A stretch of 64,000 nucleotides of DNA from contig NW_006920890.1 of assembly GCF_000417875.1 (NCBI RefSeq), forward strand, positions 426,205 to 490,204, in the 5' to 3' direction. Positions 33,668 through 44,215 of this stretch are shown here, one piece after another. The stretch comes from Pseudozyma flocculosa PF-1. Taxonomy: Eukaryota > Basidiomycota > Ustilaginomycetes > Ustilaginales > Ustilaginaceae. Numbering within the stretch: the stretch's first letter is position 1; each line of letters opens with the position of its first letter. The position numbers and the translations under genes were made by a program. The notes beneath the pieces were generated by a model that saw nothing but the letters and a program-made list of their open reading frames with translations, ran no database searches and was not told the DNA's origin.

Positions 33668-35463
33668 TCAAGGTGGTGGGAGGTCGATGGTATAGTAATT
33701 CGGAAAGACGAGCTGCGACACCACCATCGACCCCGCGCGCGCGCACAAAAGCAGTCGGGGACGAATCAGCCCGCATGCCATCTCGACGAGTTGCGACGCT
33801 CCCGACACGACGAGGGCGAGGACGAGGACGAGGCCGCAAGCAAACTCACCTCATCCTCGATGGCCTTTCTGAGCACCTCGGCGATAAACTTTTCGACCTT
33901 GCCCACGTTTTTGAGGGCGTGCTTGTCCGGTTGTCCCACCTCGCTCTCGAAGGAAAGAGAGGGCAGGATCCGCGTTCCCGCCGAGGGTGGCGTCGTCTTG
34001 ATGCCCGCTCCCGCTCCCGCCCCCGCCCCCGCGGCTGGGATGACGGGCCGCGGGACGGTATAGGTCGTACGTCTCCTCCACCCCGCTCCACCATCCCCCG
34101 GCACCATCTCATCCACCACACCATCACCCTCGTCCCCCTGCTCCTCCTCCTCCTCCTCATCGGGTTCGAGCAGACACACGTGTACCCTCCTCTTCTCCCC
34201 CTCGATGGACAAGATCAGCCCACACCGCATCACGAATCCCGTCACGCTCAGCTGCAACGGCAACGACATAAACGCCGGGCTCGGGTAGTTGATGAGCAGC
34301 GACGTCTGGATCGTCAGTCGGAACGTCGTCGTGGGCCAGTTGAGCGAAAAATGGAGCTGCATCGATGGCATCGTCGTCGTCGTCGTCGTCGTCGTTGCCG
34401 CGCCATCTTGAGCGTCTGTATCCTGGCGCAGGTGGGCAGCGGACGGGCCGCCGAGGTACGGCGGCGGTGATGTCGGTCCGCCGCCGCCCGAGTGGGTGCG
34501 GAACGAGGAGGTCGTCGTCTGTCCTGACCGCAGGTGGGGACGGTGCGAGGCCGGGTGGTATTGGTGGTGGTGCGGCGCGCCGCCAGCCGCGGCGGCGGGG
34601 AAGCGGCCGCGTTCCGACCGAGTCGGCGGGCGCGGCAGGACGTTGGATATGCTCGACGACGGGCCTACGCCGCGGCCGAGGAACGACGACGACGTCGTGG
34701 CCGCATCGTAGCTGGTCTTCCTCGAGCTGGCCGCAGTGGCGCCGGCACCGGCACCGGCACCGGCGGCATTCTGCCAGTGCCCAAAGTAGCCGGGCGACTG
34801 CGGTGGGATCGAGGCCGGGAGCGCATCGGGCGAGTTGGGACCCGAGGGCTGCTGCGGCCCGGGCCCGGATGCGACGGAACCGGCGGCTCGGATGCCCCTC
34901 GATGCGAGCGCGGCACTCCATTGCTGCTGCTGACTATGGTGGTGGGGCAGGTAGGGAGAGGGGAGGACGGATCCGGGCGTCGAAGCGGCCATGGACCCCG
35001 AAAAGACGCTGGGCGGTCCCTGGACGCGGTGCGGGGGCTGCGCGTCGTTGAACTGGGTATACGTCCGGAACGGCAGTGTGCCGGGCGACGCAAGTTCGGG
35101 GCCGGGTCCGTATGGCTGATCGTGCATGATCGACTCTGGCGACACGGAGGGGCGAGACGGCGCATCGAACGTGTCGGGCGTCGTCCTTCTTGTCCTAGCT
35201 TGCGCCGCGTTGCCGAGCGGGTGCTCGGGCACGGCGGCGATGGCGGGCACGTCGTCGTGGGTGACAAAGTCGGTCCATACATCGCCGACATGGCGGATGG
35301 AGACGTCGGGCGGGTGCGCGCCAAACTCGAGCGAGGTGATGGCTATGTCGCCGAGGAACGAGGGGCGCTTGGAGCCGCCCGACTCGAGGGCGCGGTTGAG
35401 CGTCGAGAGGAGGCGCGTCGAGAGCTCCGAGTCGAGCAGCGTCCAGTCCAGGTCGAGCGACAT
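33668..35463 (-). CDS. MDM12: MDM12, SMP-domain subunit of the ER-mitochondria encounter structure
   Basis: Two exons, 35463-33850 and 33712-33668, with a 137-nt intron (GTGAGT donor, gtcgcag acceptor), give 552 aa. The N-terminus MSLDLDWTLLDSELS and the following FLGDIAITSLEFG are the conserved MDM12 opening. The end of exon 1 (VEKFIAEVLRKAIEDE) is completed only by the 15-codon exon 2 (LVFPNYYTIDLPPP), which matches the usual MDM12 C-terminus; without splicing the frame would run into Ser-rich sequence. MDM12 binds phospholipids through its SMP domain and bridges Mmm1 and Mdm34 in ERMES. Here the SMP domain is interrupted by a low-complexity insert (about residues 75-370; Pro/Ser/Gly/His, poly-Ala and poly-Thr), much longer than in yeast. 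Confidence 0.93.
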
Positions 35464-35818
35464 TGTACCGCGCGGCGATTCCGCGGCGCGAGCGATGGGG
35501 CCGAGCTGCGGTGGTCAAGGGGTGGCAAAGGTGGGCGTGGTCGAGGTGCGAGGATCGAGGTGGAGGAGGAGAAGAAGAAGAACGAGTCGGAAGAAGCAGC
35601 GGCGGCGGCGGCACCCAACCCCACATGACTGCCTCGGCGCATGGACCCGTGCGCAGCCAACACTTTTTTGGCGCCCGGCAATCGGGACACGCCCAGCAGC
35701 AGCAGCAGCAGCAGCAGCATCACCACCGCCACCAGCTAAAGCAGCCCGCTACGGACAGCCCACAGACAAAGGATGGCAAGGACGCCCCTCTGTGATTCTC
35801 TCTATCCATTGCCTCTAT
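35464..35818. other. MDM12 promoter region
   Basis: About 355 nt between the MDM12 start and the stop of the ATPase/J-domain gene, both on the minus strand. It contains a CAG run (about 35695-35720) and an AG-rich stretch (about 35560-35600). No gene seen. Confidence 0.5.
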
Positions 35819-38800
35819 CTACAACGTCCGAGACGCCTGCAACCCATCCTCGTTTCCTCTGTGCGAACCCCTCATCGCCCTGACCACGCACTCGACCTCG
35901 ACCTCAACCTCGACATCCTCGACATCCTCCCACTCGTCGTCAGCCTGCGCGCCGACGGCCGAAGAGCCGACAAACATGGTGCCCAGCTTGAAGACGACGT
36001 AGAGCATGAACCCGACCTGAAGGAAACGCACGACGGCGCTCGAGCTCTCCTCCTGAAGGGTGCGCGTCTCGTCGTAGTGCTGCCGCGCCGCGCGACCGCC
36101 GGCACCGCCGACGCCAGAACGAGCGCGGTGGTTGTTGAGCTCCTCGCGCCTCCTCTGCCGCGCCGCCAGCGTCTCAAAGTGCGACTTGGTGTGCGTAAAG
36201 ATCGACGAGTGCGTCTGGCGGCCCGCCGACTCGCTGCGCTGCTGCGACGATGATGACGACGACGACGACGACGGGTGCGAGCGTCGTGTGTGGTTCCACG
36301 CGTACGTGGCGCGCGCCCGCCGCGAGGCGTTCGACGTCGGGTCGTAGCTGTATCCCGGCGTCGCGGCACCACCACCGCCGCCGTACTGCATCGACGAGGC
36401 CGAAGTGTCCCGATCGTACACCCGCCTGCCGCCATCGCCCGCGCCGCAAACATGACAGGCCCTCGGTGTGTGTTTCAGCAAGGCATGCTCGCCCAGTCGG
36501 TAGACGCCCCGCGGTCGACCCACTCACCGCGCAGTCTCGCTGCCGAGCGTCGCGTACGCCTCGCTGACCTGCTGGAACTTTTTCTTGGCGTCGTCGCTCG
36601 GGTTGACGTCCGGGTGCAGCTCCTTGGACAGCTTGTAGAACTGCGCCTTGATCTGCGCCTTGGACGCCGTGCGCTGGATCTGCAGCGTCTTGTAGTGATC
36701 CGGCACCACCTGCGCCGCCGCGCGCCGCGTCGTCGAAAAGCCTCGCCGCGGCACGCTCCTCATGCTGCTGCTGCTGCTGCTGCTGCCACCAGCGTGGGTG
36801 GCCGAGGTAGACATGGATCGGCGCCCGGTCGGGTGGAACGGCGTCGACGTCGCGCCCGTGGTCGCAGTCGTCGACGCGGCGGAACCTGGGCCGCCAGAGG
36901 ATGCCGCACCCGACGGTCGAGGCAGCTCAGAGTCCAACCCTTGACCTTTCCCCTCGCCCTCACCCTCACCCTTGCCAGCGCCCTCGCCGCCGGCCGCCTC
37001 CTTTTCAAACACGGCCGCACCGCGTCCCCAGGGACCGGCCTTTTTGCCCCAGTCCTCCCTCACGCCCCAGAAGTGCACGTCGCTCAGCACCGGCAGACCC
37101 TCGCGGTCCCGCCTGCCCACGGGGCCCGGGTCAAAGTTGGGCCTGCCATCTTCGGGGAGCCCGGCGTTGGACGCGCCACGGTTCGGCTGGTCATAGTACC
37201 GCCGGTGCTCCTCGGTCCAGTACGACGGGTCGGCGTTGCGGGCGGGGAAGGTCGACTCCTGGTAGCTCGCCTCGTCGGCAAAGTCGCCCTCAGCCTCGAG
37301 ACCGGCGGGCGTGTGTCGCAGCGGCCGGACCGTGGCCTTGGCGCCGTCGAGCTGGGCGCGGGCCTCGTCGAGAAGCGGGGTCGGTGCCCCGGCCGACGAG
37401 GCGGCGGCGGCGTCGACGGCGGGCACCTGGCCGAGCTCGCGCATGCGCTCCCGCTTCTCGGCCTCGCTCCCTTTCCAGCTGTCCATCTCGCCGTTGAGGA
37501 AGGGCCTCCAGCTCTTGCGGACCACCCAGTCCGGATGGCTCATCTCAAACAGCCGCGACACCGCGCGCTGGTAGGCGAACCGCTCGTCCTCGCCCGAAAA
37601 GAGGGCCAGATGCTTGAAGCCGACCTTGTCCGAGAGCTCCCTTTCGCGCTGCAGCGCCAGCTCGTCCTCGGGCCGCTGCTTGCCGCGCTCCTCTTCACGC
37701 ATCGCCTCGCGTGCGCCGGCCGAGCGGTCGGGCCGCGACTCGTACGGCAGGATGTTGGGACGGAAGCCCTCCTCGGTGTCCTGCAGCGCCTCGGATAGCG
37801 TCTCCATCTGAATCAGGCTGTCGCTCATGAACTCGTCGCGCTCGACGTCGACGCGCTGCTGCGACGACCGCTGCCGGCGCTGGGCCTCGGCCAGCTCATG
37901 CTCCTCCGGATACGCCTGCCCCGCGGGCGGCGTCTTGAACGGGTTGATGCCGCCGTTGGCCGACATGTCGACGACGTCGTCGTGCTCGCCGGCAGAGCTC
38001 GTGACGTACTGCCCGCCCCGGATCTCCTCGACGATGGTGCCGGGCCCCGCCGCCGCGCCCTTGGCCGCATGCCTTGCGGCGTCCTTTGCGTCGGGGAAGA
38101 AGAGGTCGTCTGGCGAGCTGTCGGCGAGCAGAATGAGGCGGCATCCCGCCTCGTAGACGGCGTCGAGCAGGGTGATGAGGCGGCGCGCCTGGTTCTTCTG
38201 CATGAGCGTGAGCTGCGGCACGGCGTCGATGATAAAGGTGTGGTAGGTCGAGGCGAGCGTGAGGTAGTCGGCGGGCCCGAGCGGCGAGTCGCACAGCTGC
38301 TCAAACGTGAATCGACACACGCTGGGCCCTGCATCCGAGGCCGAGATGCTGAAAGGGATCAGCAGCTTGCGGCCGTACACCTCGACCGAGGCCGGAATGC
38401 CCTCGCGACCCCGGATGGCGTCTTGGGCGGCGGCGCGGAACTCGTCCTCCTCGCCGCGCACAAAGTACGTCGCCCGGCGCGGAGGCGCTGCAGACTCGGG
38501 TCCCGTAGCCTCTCGCCCTGCAGCCTCGCCGGCGGCGTCCTGGCCCTCTTCACCTTCGCCTTCGGCCTGCTGCCTACGCTTGAGCCACTCTTCCCGGTAG
38601 AAGGGCTCTCTGCGAAAGTCGCGCGTCTTGCGCATCTCAAAGTTGGGGCAGCGCTCGCCGAGGATCTCGAGGAACTGCGTCAGCTGGCCGCGCTGGACGT
38701 TGGAGGCGTAGAGGTCCTTTGGGATGCGGTTGCTGGTGCCGATGACGACGCCGCCGAGGCGCCAGTAGGCCTCGAGGGTCCTGCGGAGAAGGCCGGCGGA

Positions 38801-39901
38801 TGCCACGTCGACCAGCTGGATCTCGTCAAAGAGGAGGATGTGGCCATGCTTGAGGAAGAGGTGGGCGGCGGCGTGAAGGGGCAGCGTCGTCTTGACGACG
38901 TCGCCGTCCGGGCCGGGGATGTCGGGCGCGTCGGCGGGCTTGTCCTCGAGCGAGTCGTAGCGCATGAAGGGCATGCCCTCGAGCAGCCGCTTCCAGCCCC
39001 TCTGGTTGTCCGGGCTGGCGTCGCTGGCCGGGGCTGCCTTACCCTTGCCCTTTCCCTCCCTGACCCACACTCCTCCGAGCCCTCTCCTGGGCGCGACCGT
39101 CTTGCGCGGGCCACCCTGGCGGAGTGCGATGCGCCTGCGCTCTGCTTCGTCCCAGATGATCTTGTAGAGGTCAAGGAGGAGGTGGTGGTAGTGCCTGCGG
39201 AACTTGTGCTTGGTGGGAAGGCTGTCGTAGAAGATGTCCATGACCATGCTCTTACCCGTGCCGGGGGTGCCAGTGATCATGAGGCCCTTTGGCGTGCCGA
39301 GCTCTGCCAGGCCCTCTGTGTCGCTGAGCCAGCGGACCAGGTCGCCGATCTTTTCCTTCTGAGGGACAGGGGAAGGGTCTTGGTCGTCTTGGCTGCGCTG
39401 CTCTGCGAGGCGCCGCTGCTGCTGTATGGTCCTTGCGGCCTGGGCCTCCTGGGCATGGGTGTCCTGGTTGAGGATGCCGAGGAGGTGTGCGGGCGGAATG
39501 TAGTCGCGGAGGGTGCGGTTGATGCGGCGCAGTTCTACGAGGGCGCGGAGCTGCTCCTCGTCCTCTTCGAGCTCTCCGCGGGCCACTTTGGCGCGGTAGA
39601 TGAGGAGCGGGTCGGTGACTTGGAGTGCGTTTGCCTCGACGGGGGCTGCCGACGCCGAGTCGGGCGCGGATGTTGCTAGCCGGCGCAGGGCGGTGGTGGT
39701 TGTTGGGACATGCCGTGGTGGTGCATGGCGGGTGGAAGATGGGCAGAGGGGGCCATGCAGCTTCGAAGACGATGGCAAAGGTTGCCGCCGTGTGGTGCAA
39801 AGAGCGGCTGCTGACGAGGCGGCAGCGACGGTGTGATGGCTGGCACGGTTGGTTGCGACGGGATGCTGGCGCGAGGTGATGAGCCTGGCGGAGCGAAGCA
39901 T
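35819..39901 (-). CDS. AFG1: AFG1/LACE1-type ATPase fused in frame to a J-domain membrane protein
   Basis: Two exons, 39901-36528 and 36425-35819, with a 102-nt intron (GTGAGT donor, ggcggcag acceptor), give 1326 aa. The start at 39901 has a perfect gcc context and begins a mitochondrial presequence (MLRSARLITSRQ...); an upstream in-frame ATG at 39982 adds 27 residues of poor quality. Residues about 90-830 form the AFG1 ATPase: Walker A GTPGTGKS (about 209-216), Walker B HILLFDEIQLVD, and a C-terminal GEDERFAYQRAVSRLFEM. A linker with WGVREDWGKKAG follows, then a Gly/Glu/Lys and Ser-rich stretch. From about 1047 comes MRSVPRRGFSTTRR, a J-domain (HPD in KELHPDVNPSD, about 1094), and a membrane span (about 1259-1280). 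AFG1 aids turnover of inner-membrane respiratory subunits. No stop separates the two parts. A separate J-protein starting at 36763 (280 aa) is the alternative. Confidence 0.82.
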
Positions 39902-40415
39902 GGCGGGCGGTGGGCCCGGGGGGCAGGGTAGGGAAAGCTCGAGGACGCCTGTGTGTGGGATGGGTAGAGGGGCGAGGATCAAAGGAGCGAGGTGAAGAGT
40001 AGGTGTGGCCTTGGGGAAGTGATGATGTGTGGGGAAAGGGAGGTGACAGGAGAGCGGGCGACAAACAGAGAGAGAGAGAGAGACCGACAGCGTTCGGCCG
40101 CTGCCCCGCTGCGTTCAGTAAGCGTGCAGCGCCATTCCTCCACTTTGGCGGGTCACCCGAGGCCGGCCCCCTCCCTCATCTGTCGGCCGGCAGTCGCTGC
40201 GACGTGCGCCTCGACCCTGCTCGGCCCGGTCCGACTCCCGAAACCTGGCAGCGTTCGCAACTTTTTTGAGCGGCGGGCGCGGAGGTTGGGCCCCTCGCTG
40301 GCTCGACCTTCACCCTTGCCTGCAGTCACCATCGGCCTCGTCCCGTCGCCCTTGCCCTCATACTCACCCTCACTTCGCACCACTCACACGTCCGCCCACC
40401 GGATCACCCGCCACC
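39902..40415. other. Divergent promoter between AFG1-J and BUD23
   Basis: About 514 nt between divergent starts. It contains a short AG repeat (about 40066-40083) and C/T-rich leader sequence on the BUD23 side. No coding signal. Confidence 0.55.
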
Positions 40416-41652
40416 ATGAGCAGGCCAGAACACCTCGCCCCCCCGGAAATCTTCTACGGCGATGTCGAGGCGTCAAAGTACACGGCAAAGTGAGTCCCCT
40501 CCCCTCCCCTCCCCCTGCCCTGCCTTGCTATGCCAGCAGGGGCGAGTCTTTGACACACTCACATCCGCCCTCTCACATCTGCCGCACCGCCGCCCACCAG
40601 CACGCGCGTGCAGACGATCCAGGCAGAAATGACGGAGCGCGCGCTCGAGCTCCTGATGCTGCCCGAGCACCGCAAGCCGGCGCTGCTCCTCGACATTGGC
40701 TGCGGCTCGGGCCTCTCGGGTGAGATCCTCACCGACCACGGCCACGAGTGGGTGGGCATGGACATCTCGCCCTCGATGCTCGAGGTCGCACTTGAGAGGG
40801 ACACCGAGGGCGACATCATGCTCGCAGACGTGGGCCAGGGATGCGGATTCAGAGCCGGCAGCTTTGACGGCGCAATCAGGTGCGTCCATGCCCCCGCGCC
40901 GCTGTCCAGTCACCCTCGTGTCCTCGGCCCGCAGCTGACCCTGTTCCCCCGTTCTCCTCCCCTTGATTCATTTCCACACCTTCGGTGGCCTCGTCTTGCA
41001 GCATATCGGTCCTCCAGTGGCTCTGCAACGCCGACTCGACGGCCCACTCGCCCGCCGCCCGCCTCGCCACCTTTTTCCAGACCCTCTACTCGTCCCTCTC
41101 GCGCGGCTCGCGCGCCGTCTTCCAGTTCTACCCGGAAAACGACGAGCAGGTCACCTTCATCATGTCGTTTGCCACAAAAGCCGGCTTCGGCGGCGGCCTG
41201 GTCGTCGACTTCCCCAACTCGCGCAAGGCCAAGAAATTCTACCTCGTCCTCTGGGTCGGCGGCGAGATGAGCGTCGGTCCCAACGGCCAGGTGGCCAAAC
41301 AGGAGCTGCCACAGGGTCTCGTGCATGATCACGAGGATGGCGGCAGCGGCACGGCAACCGGAGCGAAGGTCAAGTACGAGACGAGGAGGTCGGACAAGGC
41401 GCGCAAGGGCAAGAAGAAAAAGAGCGGCGAGACGACAAAGGAGTACATCCTGCGCAAAAAGGAACTCAACAAGCTCCGCGGAAAGGACGTGAGTGTCGAT
41501 GCCGCCCTGGACCCTTTGGCAAAGGGGATGAGACGAGCATCGCCGGCTCACCCACCCGTCTTGCTCTGCGCCTCCACGCCCCCCTGGTCCCTCTCTCACA
41601 GGTGCCCCACGACTCCAAGTACACGGGCCGGAAGCGCAAGGGCGGCTTCTGA
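40416..41652 (+). CDS. BUD23: BUD23, 18S rRNA (guanine-N7) methyltransferase
   Basis: Four exons, 40416-40489, 40601-40879, 41002-41488 and 41602-41652, give 296 aa. All introns are 111-122 nt with GTGAGT or GTGCGT donors. The start is in a ccaccATGAG context. The N-terminus (PEHLAPPEIFYGDVEASKY) matches BUD23. The SAM-binding loop is LLDIGCGSGLSG, followed by GMDISPSML. The join of exons 2 and 3 rebuilds FDGAISISVLQWLC, a family signature. The C-terminus is Lys-rich (RKGKKKKSGE, KYTGRKRKGGF), as usual. BUD23 works with Trm112 to methylate the conserved guanine of 18S rRNA and is needed for small-subunit export. A GTC repeat begins directly at the stop codon. Confidence 0.96.
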
Positions 41653-41682
41653 TGTCGTCGTCGTCGTCGTCGTCGTCGTCTC
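41653..41682. repeat. (GTC)n trinucleotide repeat after BUD23
   Basis: About nine GTC/TCG units directly following the BUD23 stop codon, in its 3' UTR. Confidence 0.85.
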
Positions 41683-41806
41683 GCCCTCTCGCTCTCCCTC
41701 TCTCGCGTGTGGCCTGTGTGCTTTCATCGGCACCTCTTGTATTTGTATACCCTCATCACTTGTCAGCACGACAGAATGCTGCACTCCCCTCCCATGCCAT
41801 TGCCAT

Positions 41807-41838
41807 CGACTCGACTCGACTCGACTCGACTCGACTCG
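41807..41838. repeat. (TCGAC)n pentanucleotide repeat
   Basis: About six perfect TCGAC units between the convergent ends of BUD23 and EMC10. Confidence 0.92.
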
Positions 41839-41894
41839 CTCCTGTGCTACGACGAGCGGGCATGTCTCCCCGCCCGTCCTGAAGGAGCGCCGGG

Positions 41895-43040
41895 CTAGGA
41901 CTTGATCTGCCTCGCGCCCTGGCCCAACGACTGGGCCTGGGTGGCCTGCTGGCCGTCCTGCTGCTCCTTTTTCTCGTCGGCGGGCAGCAGCATGACGAGG
42001 AGCATCGGCACAATGTAGTACCAGTACTTTTGCACAAACGACTTTTCCGGCTCGGGCTGCCGGATCGTCCCGTCGTCCTTGGTCGGCGGTGGCGTGCGCA
42101 GCAGCGGTCTGTGGGCGGTGGTGGGTGTGTGTAGGATAGAGGGATGGAAGTAAGGGGGGGTCCGATTCAGTACGAATCGAGGAACGTTACGATGGACGGC
42201 CATCGAGCGACGACTTACGCCGCAACCGTCTCGGGCCGCTTGACGACGACATCGGACCTCCAGGCCATCTGGACGGCGCGTTGGCGCTCCTCCTCCTGCC
42301 TTTCGAGGTGCGAGACGTCTTTGCCCATGCGTCGGAGGCGCACCAGGCCGGCCTTGCGCTTGGCGCGGTCCCTCTTTTCGGCGTCGTCAATCTGCTTGGC
42401 CCTCGTCTCGTCCGGGATGGGACAGCCGGATGCATCGAGCTGGATGTCCTTGACGGCGTAGCCGAACGAGGCGATGTCGCCGTGCCGCACGTGGAATGTC
42501 AGCTGGTCGTAGAGCGCCGAGAGGGATGGAGTGGATTGACGCAGGTGGCACTGCAAGGGTGTGGGGTCGAGGTGGTAGGGGAATGTGTGCGTGTGTGTGG
42601 GTGTGAGCAGCGGTGGCTACCACGAGGAGGGCAAGAGGAGCAGCGACACTCACGAGCGGTACGAAAGTCTGTACGCCCTCGTTTGCAGCCTCGGCATCAA
42701 CGAAGCTGCCCTCATGCTGCGGGGCGACGAGGAGGACCTCGTACCTCTCCTTCCTCCCCGTCGTCTTGATCGCAGCGTCCTTGATGGTCTCCCACTCCTC
42801 CCTCCCGACCAGACTCTCGAGCTCCACACTCGAACCAACGTGGACCCGCGCCCTCGGCGTCCAATCTCCGTTGCCGTTGCCGTTGCCGTTGCCTCCGCGG
42901 CCGGTGGTGGTGGAAAGACGGTGGTAGAGCGTATACGTCTTGGCTTCCGCGCCGTCCAACGTCGTCGCCGAGACGCCAGCGGCAGCGGCGGTGGAGAGGA
43001 CGAGGAGGGAAGAACAGAGTATCGCGCTGAGACCCCGCAT
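41895..43040 (-). CDS. EMC10: EMC10, ER membrane protein complex subunit 10
   Basis: Three exons, 43040-42654, 42550-42219 and 42108-41895, give 310 aa. The introns are 103 and 110 nt with GTGAGT and GTAAGT donors. The N-terminus is a signal peptide (MRGLSAILCSSLLVLSTAAAAG). A luminal beta-rich domain follows (YTLYHRLS, ASFGYAVKDIQLDASGC). The C-terminus has PEKSFVQKYWYYIVPMLLVML, the EMC10 membrane anchor signature, and a Gln-rich cytosolic tail. EMC10 is a luminal/anchored part of the EMC insertase, which inserts tail-anchored and multipass membrane proteins. Exon 1 alone would run into an unrelated frame. The intron calls are supported by the continuous family order of segments. Confidence 0.9.
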
Positions 43041-43747
43041 CGTTTTCGTCGGGAGTTGGATGGTGGTGAGGCGTGGCGGTGACGGGTGTGAAGGCGGGGA
43101 AAGAAGCAAGGAATGCCGCAACCCCACGAGCAGACGCATCGACGTTCGGGCCCTGCCTGACCCTGCCCTGCCCTGACCCTGCCGCACCCGCACCCGCAAC
43201 GCTGGCTCAGTGACCCGTGCGGCGTCGAGCCCGAGCCTCGCTCCACCCAGCCCAGCCAATTTCGGTTCGGTTCCGAAGGCCCCGCCCCGCCTGCCTCTCC
43301 CTGCCTCGGCACCACCAGCACGACGCCGCGCCGCTTCAGCCACTCCAACATCAATCTGTACCGACTCGACATAGGTGTGCGCTCGTGAGTGAATGTGTGG
43401 GATTATGAGTGTGGGGCGATAGGTATACAAAGGTTGAGCTGGACGCGATGAAGGAATGGGTGGATGGGCTGGGCCGAGCTGGGCCCGAAGCAGGCCCACG
43501 GCGGCGCAGGGCCAGAATTACTAGTGGGGCCCGTACTGGACCCGATGGGATGGAGTCGGATGGGTGAAAGCAAGTCAAGGTTGGATGGAGCCTGTCTCTG
43601 GCCAGGTCGGCGCTCAGACAGTTTGAGCTGTAGCCAACCGGTCGTTCGGAAAGCCAGCGCGGCCAGGCGGGCGTCTGGCTGGCTGAGGGCGGCGCGCGTC
43701 GCTCCGGCAGGTGGAACAAGGTGGCGGCGGCAAAGGGCCGACCTGCC
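43041..43747. other. EMC10 promoter and intergenic region
   Basis: About 700 nt between the EMC10 start (-) and the stop of the polyglutamine protein (-). It includes ccctgccctgccctgacc-type repeats near 43155-43185. No gene seen. Confidence 0.5.
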
Positions 43748-44147
43748 CTACATGACGTTGCACTTGCAGCATCCCGCATCCTCGTCCGTCTTCTTCTGAG
43801 CGGCGCCGCCGGGCCTCGGCTGCGGCGGCTGCGAGCTGGTCGCCATCTGGGGCGCAGGCGCAGGCTGGAACAGCTGCTCGGCCTGTTGCTGCTGCTGCTG
43901 CTGCTGCTGGTGCTGCTGCTGGTCGTACTGATACTGCCGCTGCTGCTGACGATGCTGCTGGGTCACGTCGTAGCTCGTCTGGTGAGCCGACTCTTCGGCG
44001 TGCGAATGACGGCTGCGGCTCGACTTGTTGTGCCGGTCGTCCTGCGTCGGCTGGTGCAGCGACTGCATCTCGTAGGACGCCTGGCCGCGCGCACCGTCGG
44101 CCTCGACATCGGCGTCCCGGCTGCGCTGCATCGCAGTGTCATGTGCG

Positions 44148-44215
<68 letters not shown>

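Noticed and set aside
36528..36763. Separate J-domain gene starting at MRSVPRRGF
   Set aside because: Not fully rejected. No stop ends AFG1 before it, so a fusion is the simpler reading, but the presequence-like start keeps the alternative alive.
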